The notes under the pieces were generated by a model. It saw only the letters and a list, made by a program, of their open reading frames with translations, was not told the DNA's origin and did not search any database. Below are positions 55,931-64,000 of a stretch of DNA of 64,000 bases, piece after piece. The position numbers and the translations under genes were made by a program. Within the stretch, counting starts at the first letter, position 1; the number at the start of each line of letters is the position of its first letter. The stretch is from Thorsellia kenyensis (GTDB lineage Bacteria; Pseudomonadota; Gammaproteobacteria; Enterobacterales; Thorselliaceae), in the NCBI RefSeq assembly GCF_042432445.1, contig NZ_JBHLXE010000046.1:1-64000 (forward strand), in the 5' to 3' direction.

Positions 55931-56329
55931 TTAATTATTAGGAGTAGAAGGAAGCTTAGCGCCACGTTTTTTTAGTTCTTCCGTTTTTATCTCTTTCATA
56001 TACGCAAGATATTCATCTTCACATTTATTGTCAAAATTATCAGAAAGCCGACCCTTCTCATCAATTTTCTCAAATGCTTCGTCATAGGTTTTTTGAAGAA
56101 GTGAAGGATCTTCACTTTTTTCGCCATCTTGCTCAAACATAGTCCCGTAGAGAAAAGACATGAGCTTGTAATGATTAGTATGATACGTATTTAGCATAGC
56201 ATCTGCATAACCAGAACAATGAGCTCTTTCTAAATCCGAATTTAATAGAGCAAAAGAAGGTGTAATAGACATACCAAATAAAACACAGGCTAAAAAAGAA
56301 CATAACAGGTTATTGTTCATTTTTTTCAT
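55931..56329 (-). CDS. Unknown small exported protein
   Basis: 132 residues, not recognised. A signal peptide is clear (MKKMNNNLLCSFLACVLFGMSITPSFA, about 1-27). The mature protein of about 105 residues is mostly polar and helix-prone. It has two cysteines (about 38 and 103, in ERAHCSGYAD and NKCEDEYLAYM) that could pair through DsbA/DsbC, and a charged tail with EELKKRG. It follows tolC at 21 bp in the same direction, so it is likely cotranscribed. A periplasmic accessory role is possible but unproven. Confidence 0.75.
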   Translation of the reverse strand: MKKMNNNLLCSFLACVLFGMSITPSFALLNSDLERAHCSGYADAMLNTYHTNHYKLMSFLYGTMFEQDGEKSEDPSLLQKTYDEAFEKIDEKGRLSDNFDNKCEDEYLAYMKEIKTEELKKRGAKLPSTPNN

Positions 56330-56350
56330 TCTAATTCCTCAGACACTTTT

Positions 56351-57724
56351 TTAGTTAAAAGCCTCATCACTGACGATAGCATCAGTGGCTGTACTCACAT
56401 GGCTACCTAAAGTTGCATTCAGCTCAGCCAAATCACTTTCTTGTAAAAGCCCTTGAGCGGATTTTAAATTTAACTGATTAATCAAGTAAGCATAACGAGC
56501 ATTGGATAATTGTTGCTTTGCGTTAAAAAGCGTGGTTGTTGCATTAAGAACATCAACAATAGTTCTTGTACCGACTTGATAACCTGCCTCAGTAGCATCT
56601 AATGAAGTTTGTGCTGACACCACAGCTTGTTCAAACGCGTTAATACTACTAATAGATGCATTCAAATTATTACGAGAGGAGCGTACATTTTGTTCAACTG
56701 ACCTTGCTGTTGCCTCTAGAGCTTCACTAGCACTCACATAACCATATTGGGCTTGCTCAGTTCTAGACCAAGTTCTTCCCCCTTGAAAAATAGGCACATT
56801 TAATGTAACACCAATACTATTTTCACCAGTATTATCATCTGTTGCTCTTAGTCTATTTGAACCTGAATAACTGGTATCTCTCACGGAGGATGAAGCTTGT
56901 GCTGTCAAGGTGGGCAAATGACCACTTTGTTCTAATCTAATATTTTCGCGAGAAAGTTCCTGTTGTAAGCGAGCAGCTAATAAACTTAAATTACGATTAT
57001 TGGCATTTTCAATTAATTTATCAACAGAATCAGGTCTTGCTGTTTTAAAGGTATTTACATCTAAAGAGGCGAGCTTATCAAAATGATGACCAGTAATTTG
57101 TCTTAACACTTCTAGCGCATTTTCCAATTGATTGCTTGAATTAACCAAATTAGCCACAACACTGTCATATTGTGCCTTGGCATTTTGAACATCTGTAATA
57201 GCAACTAATCCGACTTCAAATTGTTGCTCTGTTTGTTCTAATTGACGAAACACCGCTTTTCTATTTGCTTCAACAAACTCTAGTGAGTCGATGGCACCTA
57301 AAACATTAAAATAGGCAGTTGCTGTGTCTAAAATCAATTTTTGTTGTGCACTCTGATAATTTGTTTCTTCAATATTCGCTGCTTTTTGTTGAATACTCAA
57401 TCCCTTCCAAATACTATAATCAAAAAGAGATTGCGTTAAATTAATAGAACCACTTTTAATTTCACTGTTACTATTTTTATTATCCCTTAACCCGCGGTTT
57501 TCAGTGTAACTTGCTTGAGCATTTAACTGCGGTAATAAACCACTTCTTGCTTCATTAATCTTTTCAAATGCTGAATTTCTATCAGCTTGAGCACGTCTTA
57601 AATCAGGATTAGTGGCTTCTGCTTTTTTATAAACCTGTAGTAAATCTTCACTCAATGCCTGCATAGAAAAAGTGGAAGTAAATAATGCAACACATACGGT
57701 CACAAGTTTTAATCTGGTTTTCAT
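56351..57724 (-). CDS. tolC: Outer-membrane efflux/secretion channel TolC
   Basis: Trimeric outer-membrane duct for drug efflux and type I secretion. From ATG 57724 (AGGA 8 nt upstream) it is 457 residues. The frame extends 12 codons further upstream without support. Signal peptide about 1-25 (MQALSEDLL). Two structural repeats are visible: EKINEARSGLLPQL with TAYFNVLGAIDSLEF and VGLVAITDVQNAKAQYDSVV, then GHLPTLTAQAS with VGTRTIVDVLNATTTLFNAKQQL. The C-terminal tail is shorter than in E. coli. No transporter genes are adjacent. Confidence 0.95.
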   Translation of the reverse strand: MKTRLKLVTVCVALFTSTFSMQALSEDLLQVYKKAEATNPDLRRAQADRNSAFEKINEARSGLLPQLNAQASYTENRGLRDNKNSNSEIKSGSINLTQSLFDYSIWKGLSIQQKAANIEETNYQSAQQKLILDTATAYFNVLGAIDSLEFVEANRKAVFRQLEQTEQQFEVGLVAITDVQNAKAQYDSVVANLVNSSNQLENALEVLRQITGHHFDKLASLDVNTFKTARPDSVDKLIENANNRNLSLLAARLQQELSRENIRLEQSGHLPTLTAQASSSVRDTSYSGSNRLRATDDNTGENSIGVTLNVPIFQGGRTWSRTEQAQYGYVSASEALEATARSVEQNVRSSRNNLNASISSINAFEQAVVSAQTSLDATEAGYQVGTRTIVDVLNATTTLFNAKQQLSNARYAYLINQLNLKSAQGLLQESDLAELNATLGSHVSTATDAIVSDEAFN

Positions 57725-57969
57725 TTTTTTATCCTGTTTATCATGACTAACAACATGCACTTTTTTAAATTAATGATTTAAAAATCACCTATTGCATACA
57801 GTTTAACAACTTTTCAAAAATATTTCAGCGTATATCGTAAATCCGCAACAAATTTATCTCAATTTGATCCATTAATCATACGTTTTCCATTTCAACTATC
57901 ACTCAATAAAACCATTTTTATTACTATAACGCATGTTTCCTGAAAATAAACTGAACAAAAAAATTTTTT
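57725..57969. other. Divergent region between tolC and nirC
   Basis: AT-rich DNA without a supported gene. The nirC-side FNR box is listed separately. No convincing tolC promoter or mar-type box was recognised. Confidence 0.35.
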
Positions 57970-57983
57970 TTGACTTGTATCAA
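57970..57983 (+). promoter_or_regulatory. FNR box upstream of nirC
   Basis: TTGAC-TTGT-ATCAA is one mismatch from the FNR consensus TTGAT-N4-ATCAA. A TATAAC box follows at 58011-58016, slightly farther than an ideal class II arrangement. It suggests induction without oxygen. Confidence 0.65.
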
Positions 57984-58098
57984 GGTGTTTTTATTAATAA
58001 AAGCCGACACTATAACCCTCTGTCCCAATTAACTTTAAAAAGAGGGAATAGCTATTTCAATCCTCTTTTAAGTAATTTACCAAAGAAGAGGCAACGTT

Positions 58099-58935
58099 AT
58101 GTATAGTAACACTTTACAAAAATGCGCGAATAAAGCAGCTCACATTAAAACTTTTCTCAAGATTAATCCTATTGGGTTTTGGATAAGTGGCATGATGGCT
58201 GGATCTTATGTTGGACTAGGAATCATTCTGATTTTTACATTAGGTAATAAAGTCGAACCTAGCTTACGCTATCTTGTTATGGGGGCAACATTTGGTATTG
58301 CATTAACGCTTGTTATTATTGCCGGTGCTGAGCTTTTTACAGGGCACACTATGTACCTAACTATTGGAGTCAAAACAAAAAAAATAAGCCTCCTTGATGC
58401 GGTAAAAATATTACCTAAAACTTGGCTTGCAAATTTGTTGGGTGCAATATTGGTTTCTTATATTTATTTTTTATGTGGTTTTGAGCAAATGGATAATTCT
58501 GGAGCTTTATTACATGAAATTGCTTTGAAAAAAATCGATCTAACGGCACTCAATCTTTTTATGAGGGGGGCTTTATGTAATTGGCTTGTCTGTTTGTCTA
58601 TTTGGATGGCTTTGCGTGTTAATGGTACAGCCAAATTTATAGCCATTTGGTGGTGTTTATTAGGTTTTATTGCATCAGGTTATGAACACTCAGTAGCTAA
58701 CATGACCGTATTCGCATTATCAAGCTTTGGACAACACTCTGACGCATTTACTTTCTTAGGGGTATTGCATAACCTATTTTGGGTCACGTTAGGTAATCTT
58801 TTCTCTGGAGTGGCTTTTATGGGGCTAGGGTATTGGTATGTCACATCAAAAGAAGAACGTCGTCTCTTGATGAGTGAGGAAGTTATTTCTAAAACACATA
58901 CATCTAAACCTGTGCAAAAACAAAAAATCATTTAA
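58099..58935 (+). CDS. nirC: Nitrite transporter, FNT family
   Basis: Pentameric inner-membrane channel/transporter for nitrite. The 278 residues have six hydrophobic segments. Sequence is close to E. coli NirC: NPIGFWISGMMAGSYVGLGI, LVMGATFGIALTLVIIAGAELFTGHTM, GALCNWLVCLSIWMAL and SGYEHSVANMT. These include the FNT central histidine and the gate loops. The ribosome site is GAAGAGGC. No nirB, nirD or nrf genes are next to it, so the nitrite reductase it would feed must lie elsewhere. Confidence 0.93.
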   Translation: MYSNTLQKCANKAAHIKTFLKINPIGFWISGMMAGSYVGLGIILIFTLGNKVEPSLRYLVMGATFGIALTLVIIAGAELFTGHTMYLTIGVKTKKISLLDAVKILPKTWLANLLGAILVSYIYFLCGFEQMDNSGALLHEIALKKIDLTALNLFMRGALCNWLVCLSIWMALRVNGTAKFIAIWWCLLGFIASGYEHSVANMTVFALSSFGQHSDAFTFLGVLHNLFWVTLGNLFSGVAFMGLGYWYVTSKEERRLLMSEEVISKTHTSKPVQKQKII

Positions 58936-59002
58936 TCAATAAGGCGCAGAAAAACCCTTGAAATTTTATACTAGACCACTACGATGGGTTTTCCTGGTGT
59001 AA

Positions 59003-60022
59003 TTAAATATCTGTTAAAGGCCATCTTGGGCGTGTTTTTATTGCTAAAGGCGCTCTCGCCCCAAGAGTCAACCTGCGCCAACCGGCATAAGCAATCATTG
59101 CACCATTATCGGTACAAAATTCTGTTCTTGGATAAAATACTTGAATATTCTGCTTTAATAACCCATTAAATTTTTTTCTAAGGGCATTGTTAGCACTTAC
59201 ACCACCCGCTATAACTAATCGCTTAAATCCCGTTTGTTTCAACGCACGTTGACATTTTATAAATAACGTATCAATAACAGCTTCTTGAAATGCAAACGCA
59301 ATATCTGATTTTATTTGATCTGTAATCTCTTGAGTCAAATGATTTTGATTAGCTTTAACAGCATTAGCAGCTGCTGTTTTTAAACCAGAAAAACTAAAAT
59401 CTAAGCCTGGTTTATCTATCATCGGTCTTGGAAACTTAAATGCATTAGGTGTACCAGATTGCGCAAGTTTTGAGAGTAAAGGGCCCCCTGGATAATCAAG
59501 ACCTAGTAACTTGGCCGTCTTATCAAATGCTTCTCCTGCAGCATCATCAATCGATTCTCCTAGTAAAATATAATGCCCCAATCCTTCAACAGAAATTAAT
59601 TGAGTATGCCCACCTGAAACCAAAAGAGCCACAAAAGGAAATTCAGGTGGGTTTGGCTCTAACATAGGGGCTAAGAGGTGGCCTTCCATATGATGAACTT
59701 CCACAGCTGGCACTTGCCAAGCGTATGCTAAAGTGCGCCCTATCGTGGCACCTACCAATAATGCTCCCATAAGACCAGGTCCTGCTGTGAAAGCAACAGC
59801 ATCAATACGCTCAGGCGCTGTTTTAGCCTCTTCAAGGGCAGCGTTAATTAAAGGTAACGTCTTTTTTATATGATCGCGAGAAGCAAGTTCAGGAACGACT
59901 CCACCATAATCAGCATGCATCTTTGCTTGGCTGTATAATTGATGTGCCATCAGCCCTAATTCAGTGTCATAAATAGCGACACCCGTTTCATCACAAGATG
60001 TTTCAATACCTAATACTCGCAT
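59003..60022 (-). CDS. tsaD: tRNA threonylcarbamoyladenosine synthase subunit TsaD
   Basis: Works with TsaB and TsaE to put t6A on ANN-decoding tRNAs. The 339 residues match the family. Metal ligands are in VHHMEGHLLAP (two His near 111-115). GIETSCDETGVAIYD, LLVSGGHTQL, GESIDDAAGEAFDKTAKLLGLDYPGGP, FSFSGLKTAA and VIAGGVSANNALR are present. It is monocistronic and divergent from pstS. Confidence 0.97.
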   Translation of the reverse strand: MRVLGIETSCDETGVAIYDTELGLMAHQLYSQAKMHADYGGVVPELASRDHIKKTLPLINAALEEAKTAPERIDAVAFTAGPGLMGALLVGATIGRTLAYAWQVPAVEVHHMEGHLLAPMLEPNPPEFPFVALLVSGGHTQLISVEGLGHYILLGESIDDAAGEAFDKTAKLLGLDYPGGPLLSKLAQSGTPNAFKFPRPMIDKPGLDFSFSGLKTAAANAVKANQNHLTQEITDQIKSDIAFAFQEAVIDTLFIKCQRALKQTGFKRLVIAGGVSANNALRKKFNGLLKQNIQVFYPRTEFCTDNGAMIAYAGWRRLTLGARAPLAIKTRPRWPLTDI

Positions 60023-60368
60023 TAATGGATTTACCTTTACTTAAAATTTTTTTTAGACAAATAAATTCATTTTAACTAAAAGATTTTATTTGTCCTATTT
60101 TTTTCAATCATCTTTTCTACTATTTATTATATAGGAACTTTAATTGAGCATATACCCTCTTTACTCGTTACCGCAACTAATCTCTAAAAAAATTCCCCAA
60201 TAAAGCGTCATTCAGTCCTAAATGACGGCATTAAATTAAATACTTAAATATTCAATTTTTGAAATATTCCTTGAAGTTAATCGTTTAAATAAGTCTCTTA
60301 CCAGCATTCTATTTATCTATTTACCTTTAGTAATTAACTGTGTGTACTGAGGACTTATTATTTTTACA
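60023..60368. other. Intergenic region between tsaD and the Pho boxes
   Basis: About 345 bp without a gene. It contains a small CGTCATT/AATGACG hairpin (60206-60227) with an 8-nt loop. rpsU, which is next to tsaD in many relatives, is not here. Confidence 0.4.
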
Positions 60369-60401
60369 TTGTCATAAAACTGTCATATAACTGTCATATT
60401 C
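60369..60401 (+). promoter_or_regulatory. Tandem Pho boxes of pst operon
   Basis: Three direct 11-bp units: TTGTCATAAAA (60369-60379), CTGTCATATAA (60380-60390) and CTGTCATATTC (60391-60401). Any two adjacent units form the PhoB box CTGTCAT-N4-CTGTCAT. They lie 120 bp before pstS, indicating induction by PhoB on phosphate starvation. Confidence 0.92.
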
Positions 60402-60520
60402 TATTCACATGAAAAATTTATCTTGTGAATGCGAATTATCATAGGCGCAGACATAATATTACCCTATTTATAAAATTTTGAACCATTAAAATTTCTATCT
60501 ATGAAATAAAGGAGCATCAG

Positions 60521-61564
60521 ATGCTATCTATGAAGAAAAAACTATTTTCAATGAGCCTTATCGCTATGGCAACACTAAGCACTCAAGCTTTTGCAAATAC
60601 AAATTTAACTGGCGCTGGTGCAACATTCCCTGAACCAGTCTATGTCAGTTGGGCAGTAGATTATGCAAAAGAATCAGGCAACCAAGTCAACTATCAAGGT
60701 ATTGGTTCTTCTGGTGGAGTGAAACAAATAAACGCGAAAACTGTCGACTTCGGTGCCAGTGACAAACCCTTAGATGATGAACAATTAAAAGCAGATGGAC
60801 TATTCCAATTTCCTACCGTTATTGGTGGCGTAGTACTGGTAGTAAATATCGAGGGAATTGAATCTGGTGAATTGGTTCTTGATGGTAAAACTCTAGGAGA
60901 AATATTCCTTGGTAACATTACTAAATGGAACGATCCTGCCATCACTCAATTAAACCCAGGTGTAGCACTACCTGATCAAAACATCGCCGTAGTAAGACGT
61001 GCTGATGGTTCAGGTACTTCTTTTGTATTTACAAGTTATTTAAATAAAGTGAACGATACGTGGAAAGAGTCAGTTGGCGCAGGATCAACAGTCAAATGGC
61101 CAACTGGGTTAGGTGGTAAAGGCAATAGTGGCGTAGCGGCTTTCGTACAACGCACCCCAGGTTCAATCGGTTATGTTGAATATGCTTATGCAAAACAGAA
61201 TGGCTTAGCATATACAAATTTAATTTCAGCTGATGGTAAATCAGTCTCTCCAAGCGGTGAATCTTTTAGTGCTGCAGCATTAAATGCTAACTGGGATGAA
61301 ACTTTTGCACAAGACTTAACGAATCAATCTGGTGATAATGCATGGCCAATCGCTTCGACTACCTTTGTTCTTGTTCATCAAACACAAGACAAACCAGAAA
61401 ATGGTAAAGCCGTTTTGGATTTTTTCAATTGGGCTTATGACAAAGGCGATGAAAAAGCAATCTCTTTAGATTATGCAGTATTACCTGATTCTGTAGTAGA
61501 AAAAATCAAAGCGGCTTGGAAAACAGAAGTTAAAGATAGCAACGGCAATCCAATTTTTAATTAA
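60521..61564 (+). CDS. pstS: Periplasmic phosphate-binding protein
   Basis: High-affinity phosphate receptor of the Pst ABC importer. The 347 residues have a signal peptide ending LSTQAFA (about 1-25). Binding-site motifs are LTGAGATFPEPVY, YQGIGSSGGVKQI, DFGASDKPL, RRADGSGTSFVFTSYL and GSIGYVEYAYA. AGGAG precedes the ATG. Pho boxes are upstream and a strong hairpin follows, which probably keeps pstS expression above that of pstCAB. Confidence 0.96.
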   Translation: MLSMKKKLFSMSLIAMATLSTQAFANTNLTGAGATFPEPVYVSWAVDYAKESGNQVNYQGIGSSGGVKQINAKTVDFGASDKPLDDEQLKADGLFQFPTVIGGVVLVVNIEGIESGELVLDGKTLGEIFLGNITKWNDPAITQLNPGVALPDQNIAVVRRADGSGTSFVFTSYLNKVNDTWKESVGAGSTVKWPTGLGGKGNSGVAAFVQRTPGSIGYVEYAYAKQNGLAYTNLISADGKSVSPSGESFSAAALNANWDETFAQDLTNQSGDNAWPIASTTFVLVHQTQDKPENGKAVLDFFNWAYDKGDEKAISLDYAVLPDSVVEKIKAAWKTEVKDSNGNPIFN

Positions 61565-61638
61565 CAGATATTGTGGTTACTTTTAGTTATTATCTCACAC
61601 TACTATTTTGATTAATTTTATTAAATAGCAAGAGAAAA

Positions 61639-61672
61639 AAACAGAAGAATCTTGATTGAGATTCTTCTGTTT
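61639..61672 (+). terminator. Strong hairpin between pstS and pstC
   Basis: A 14-bp perfect stem, AAACAGAAGAATCT (61639-61652) with AGATTCTTCTGTTT (61659-61672), and a 6-nt loop. The run of T after it is short, so partial termination or 3' protection of the pstS message is likely. Confidence 0.75.
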
Positions 61673-61768
61673 CAATTTATGTCACTATGATATCCCAAAT
61701 GACATTTTAAAACGAATGTCATAGTAGTTTAGCTATCTCAACAGATAAATAAACCAGAGTAAAAAAAC

Positions 61769-62749
61769 ATGTCGAATTCGCAAATAAATTTTAAGAACAT
61801 AAAAATGAATCAAAAAATATCTGCTAAAAATGGCGATAAATTTTTTGGCTTTCTTGTACATACCGCAGCACTAATTACCCTCCTCTCTTTGGGGGGGATT
61901 ATTGTTTCTCTAATCATTGCATCAATACCTAGCATGAAAGCATTTGGTTTCTCATTCTTATGGACCACTGAATGGGATACGAATACAGAAACATTTGGTG
62001 CACTGATTCCTATTTATGGTACGGTCATTACCTCAATTATCGCACTGATTATTGCAGTTCCTATCAGCTTTGGGATCGCACTCTTTTTAACTGAACTGGC
62101 GCCTAATTGGCTCAAAAGACCTTTAGGTATCGCTATTGAACTCTTAGCTGCTATCCCCAGTATCGTCTATGGTATGTGGGGGCTTTTTGTTTTTGCTCCA
62201 ATTTTTATGCGCTACTTTCAAGAGCCTCTCAATAAAGCCTTAGCAGATGTCCCCGTATTGAGTACTTTTTTTACCGGCCCTGCATATGGCACAGGAATTC
62301 TTACGGCAGGAATTATTTTGGCTATCATGATCATTCCTTATATTGCCTCTGTAATGAGAGATGTTTTTGATCAAACCCCAGTGATGATGAAAGAGTCAGC
62401 CTATGGTATTGGATGTACTACATGGGAAGTTATCTATCGCATTGTTCTTCCTTATACCCGCAATGGTGTTATTGGTGGAATTATGCTAGGACTTGGCCGT
62501 GCACTAGGTGAAACTATGGCTGTGACTTTCATCATAGGAAATGTTTACGATTTAAATGGCTTCTCTCTCTTCGCTCCTGGTAATAGTATTACATCAGCAC
62601 TTGCTAACGAATTTGCTGAAGCTGATCCTGGTTTACATACCTCTGCATTAATGCAGTTAGGCTTAATTTTATTTGCCATTACTTTTATTGTTCTTGCTAT
62701 TTCCAAACTAATGATCATGCGCCTAGCTAAGCAAGAGGGGAAAAAATAA
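61769..62749 (+). CDS. pstC: Phosphate ABC transporter permease PstC
   Basis: Inner-membrane permease, 326 residues. There are about six membrane segments, VPISFGIALFLTELAPNWL, and the EAA-type loop MMKESAYGIGCTTWEVIYRIVLPYTRNGVIGG that contacts PstB. The C-terminal half pairs with PstA. It ends in TAATG, overlapping the pstA start by one base. Confidence 0.95.
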   Translation: MSNSQINFKNIKMNQKISAKNGDKFFGFLVHTAALITLLSLGGIIVSLIIASIPSMKAFGFSFLWTTEWDTNTETFGALIPIYGTVITSIIALIIAVPISFGIALFLTELAPNWLKRPLGIAIELLAAIPSIVYGMWGLFVFAPIFMRYFQEPLNKALADVPVLSTFFTGPAYGTGILTAGIILAIMIIPYIASVMRDVFDQTPVMMKESAYGIGCTTWEVIYRIVLPYTRNGVIGGIMLGLGRALGETMAVTFIIGNVYDLNGFSLFAPGNSITSALANEFAEADPGLHTSALMQLGLILFAITFIVLAISKLMIMRLAKQEGKK

Positions 62750-63645
62750 TGAACACGCTTAATCAAACAGCAACAATTGCCTCACCAGGTGTTATGAGTA
62801 GTGAGCAATTAAAAATGCGTCAAAAAAGACAATTTAAACGTCGTATCAGAAATATGATTGCACTAACCCTCTCTTTATCAACTATGGCTTTTGGTTTATT
62901 CTGGTTGATTTGGATTTTATGGACTACCATAACAGAGGGAATAGGTGGATTAAGTATAGATGTATTCACACAAAACACCCCTCAACCAAATTCCATGGAA
63001 GGCGGCTTGGCAAATGCTATAGTGGGATCTTTACTTTTGGTGTTTTATGCTACTCTTATTGGAACTCCTTTAGGAATTCTTGCAGGAATCTATCTCGCTG
63101 AATATGGAAAAAAATCCATACTGGCAAGTTGTACCCGTTTTCTAAATGATATATTACTTTCAGCACCCTCTATTGTGATTGGACTGTTTGTATATGTTCT
63201 TTTTTCAGGTTTCTCCGGCTGGGCAGGTGTGGTTGCTTTAGCTCTCTTACAAATTCCGATTGTGATTAGGACCACAGAAAACATGCTGCTTTTAGTACCG
63301 GATAGTTTACGTGAAGCGGCCTATGCTTTAGGCACCCCAAAATGGAAAATGATCCTTACCATTACACTAAAAGCTTCCGTTGCTGGAATAGTTACAGGAA
63401 TACTTTTAGCTATTGCTAGAATCGCAGGAGAAACAGCTCCACTTTTATTTACAGCATTATCTAATTTATTCTGGAGTACCGATTTATCCTCCCCTATTGC
63501 GAGCTTACCTGCGACAATATTCAAATTTGCTATGAGCCCATATGAAAATTGGCAATCGCTTGCATGGACAGGAGTACTTATTATTACAATCATGGTATTA
63601 CTACTCAATATTTTAGCCAGGGTCATTTTTGCCAAAAAACAGTAA
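62749..63645 (+). CDS. pstA: Phosphate ABC transporter permease PstA
   Basis: Second permease, 298 residues, with about six membrane segments. Seen are GTPLGILAGIYLAEYGKKS, NDILLSAPSIVIGLFVY, and the coupling loop VPDSLREAAYALGTPKWKMILTITLK. Its ATG overlaps the pstC stop, so translation is coupled. pstB begins 71 bp downstream. Confidence 0.95.
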   Translation: MNTLNQTATIASPGVMSSEQLKMRQKRQFKRRIRNMIALTLSLSTMAFGLFWLIWILWTTITEGIGGLSIDVFTQNTPQPNSMEGGLANAIVGSLLLVFYATLIGTPLGILAGIYLAEYGKKSILASCTRFLNDILLSAPSIVIGLFVYVLFSGFSGWAGVVALALLQIPIVIRTTENMLLLVPDSLREAAYALGTPKWKMILTITLKASVAGIVTGILLAIARIAGETAPLLFTALSNLFWSTDLSSPIASLPATIFKFAMSPYENWQSLAWTGVLIITIMVLLLNILARVIFAKKQ

Positions 63646-63715
63646 TTAAATAATAGATTTAGATGCACTATTTGGAATAAAAAAAATTATTTAAATGAAA
63701 TAATCAGGAAAAATT

Positions 63716-64000
63716 ATGCAACAGAACCAATTTGTAGAAATCAGCCAAACAGAAAGTAAAATTCAAGTAAACCATTTGAACTTTTACTACAATCAATTTC
63801 ATGCTCTAAAAGATGTCTCTATGAATATAGCACGTAATAAAGTGACTGCCTTTATTGGTCCCTCTGGATGCGGTAAGTCCACCTTATTACGTACGTTTAA
63901 TAAAATGTATCAATTATATGGTGAACAAAGAGCGCAAGGTGAAATTCTGCTTGACGGTAAAAATATTCTCACTGATAACAGTGATGTGGCCTTACTCCGC
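63716..64000 (+). CDS. pstB: Phosphate ABC transporter ATPase PstB (cut by window end)
   Basis: First 95 codons of the Pst ATPase. The protein begins MQQNQFVEISQ; VNHLNFYYNQFHALKDVSM is followed by the Walker A GPSGCGKSTLLRTFNKMYQL. CAGGAAAAA is upstream of the ATG. The remaining ABC signature and Walker B lie beyond the window. phoU is expected next by family context. Confidence 0.95.
   Translation, partial: MQQNQFVEISQTESKIQVNHLNFYYNQFHALKDVSMNIARNKVTAFIGPSGCGKSTLLRTFNKMYQLYGEQRAQGEILLDGKNILTDNSDVALLR

Overview
This window reads as the chromosome of an AT-rich gammaproteobacterium close to Enterobacterales and Pasteurellales. Protein lengths, motifs and many local gene orders match Escherichia coli: btuB-murI-rrn, murB-birA/coaA-thrU-tyrU-glyT-thrT-tuf, hldD-waaF-waaC, pdhR-aceE-aceF-lpd, purM-purN, fieF-pfkA, holB-tatD. 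The low GC, compact intergenic spaces and a beta-glucoside PTS suggest a host-associated lineage such as the Orbaceae (Gilliamella-like). That placement is an inference from general character, not a sequence match. There is no phage, CRISPR array or intact insertion sequence. The only mobile-type element seen is a 104-bp MITE-like inverted repeat.

Layout. 1-316: P1/P2 promoters, boxA and leader of an rRNA operon that runs leftward out of the window. 0.7-3.9 kb: murI and btuB under a cobalamin riboswitch. 4.6-5.0 kb: RNase P RNA. 5.2-12.5 kb: a leftward beta-glucoside operon with a RAT/terminator switch in its leader and a candidate CRP site upstream. It carries an isomerase-like protein, PTS IIBCA, a lipoprotein phosphatase, an exported SurE-like phosphatase and a 6-phospho-beta-glucosidase, with the BglG antiterminator last on its own promoter. 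12.8-21.2 kb: HAD phosphatase, purMN, a Na+/amino-acid symporter, hinT-hemF, an unknown lipoprotein, tatD, holB. 21.5-24.6 kb: heptose genes hldD-waaF-waaC. 24.8-31.8 kb: pyruvate dehydrogenase operon with its PdhR repressor and operator.

32-46.3 kb: dsbC, pnuC, yqgF, gshB, fieF, pfkA, dksA, then the leftward runs prfC-yjjV-like tatD, waaA-two-domain glycosyltransferase-coaD, and crp-sprT. 47-53.3 kb: tuf and its four-tRNA leader operon, coaA, birA, murB, and a tRNA-Phe/tRNA-Gly operon. 53.7-60 kb: endA, glmU, an unknown exported protein, tolC, nirC, tsaD. 60.4-64 kb: Pho boxes and pstSCA, with pstB cut by the window end.

Connections between genes. CRP is encoded here, and CRP-type sites precede the beta-glucoside operon and fieF. 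The hldD-waaF-waaC and waaA-glycosyltransferase clusters build the LPS inner core, and coaA and coaD both serve coenzyme A synthesis. The rRNA promoters and both tRNA promoters share GC-rich discriminators, which suggests stringent control, and dksA is also here. The most unusual items are the phosphatase-loaded beta-glucoside operon, the double glycosyltransferase in the waaA-coaD slot, a BirA with about 48 extra residues between its domains, and several unassigned perfect palindromes.
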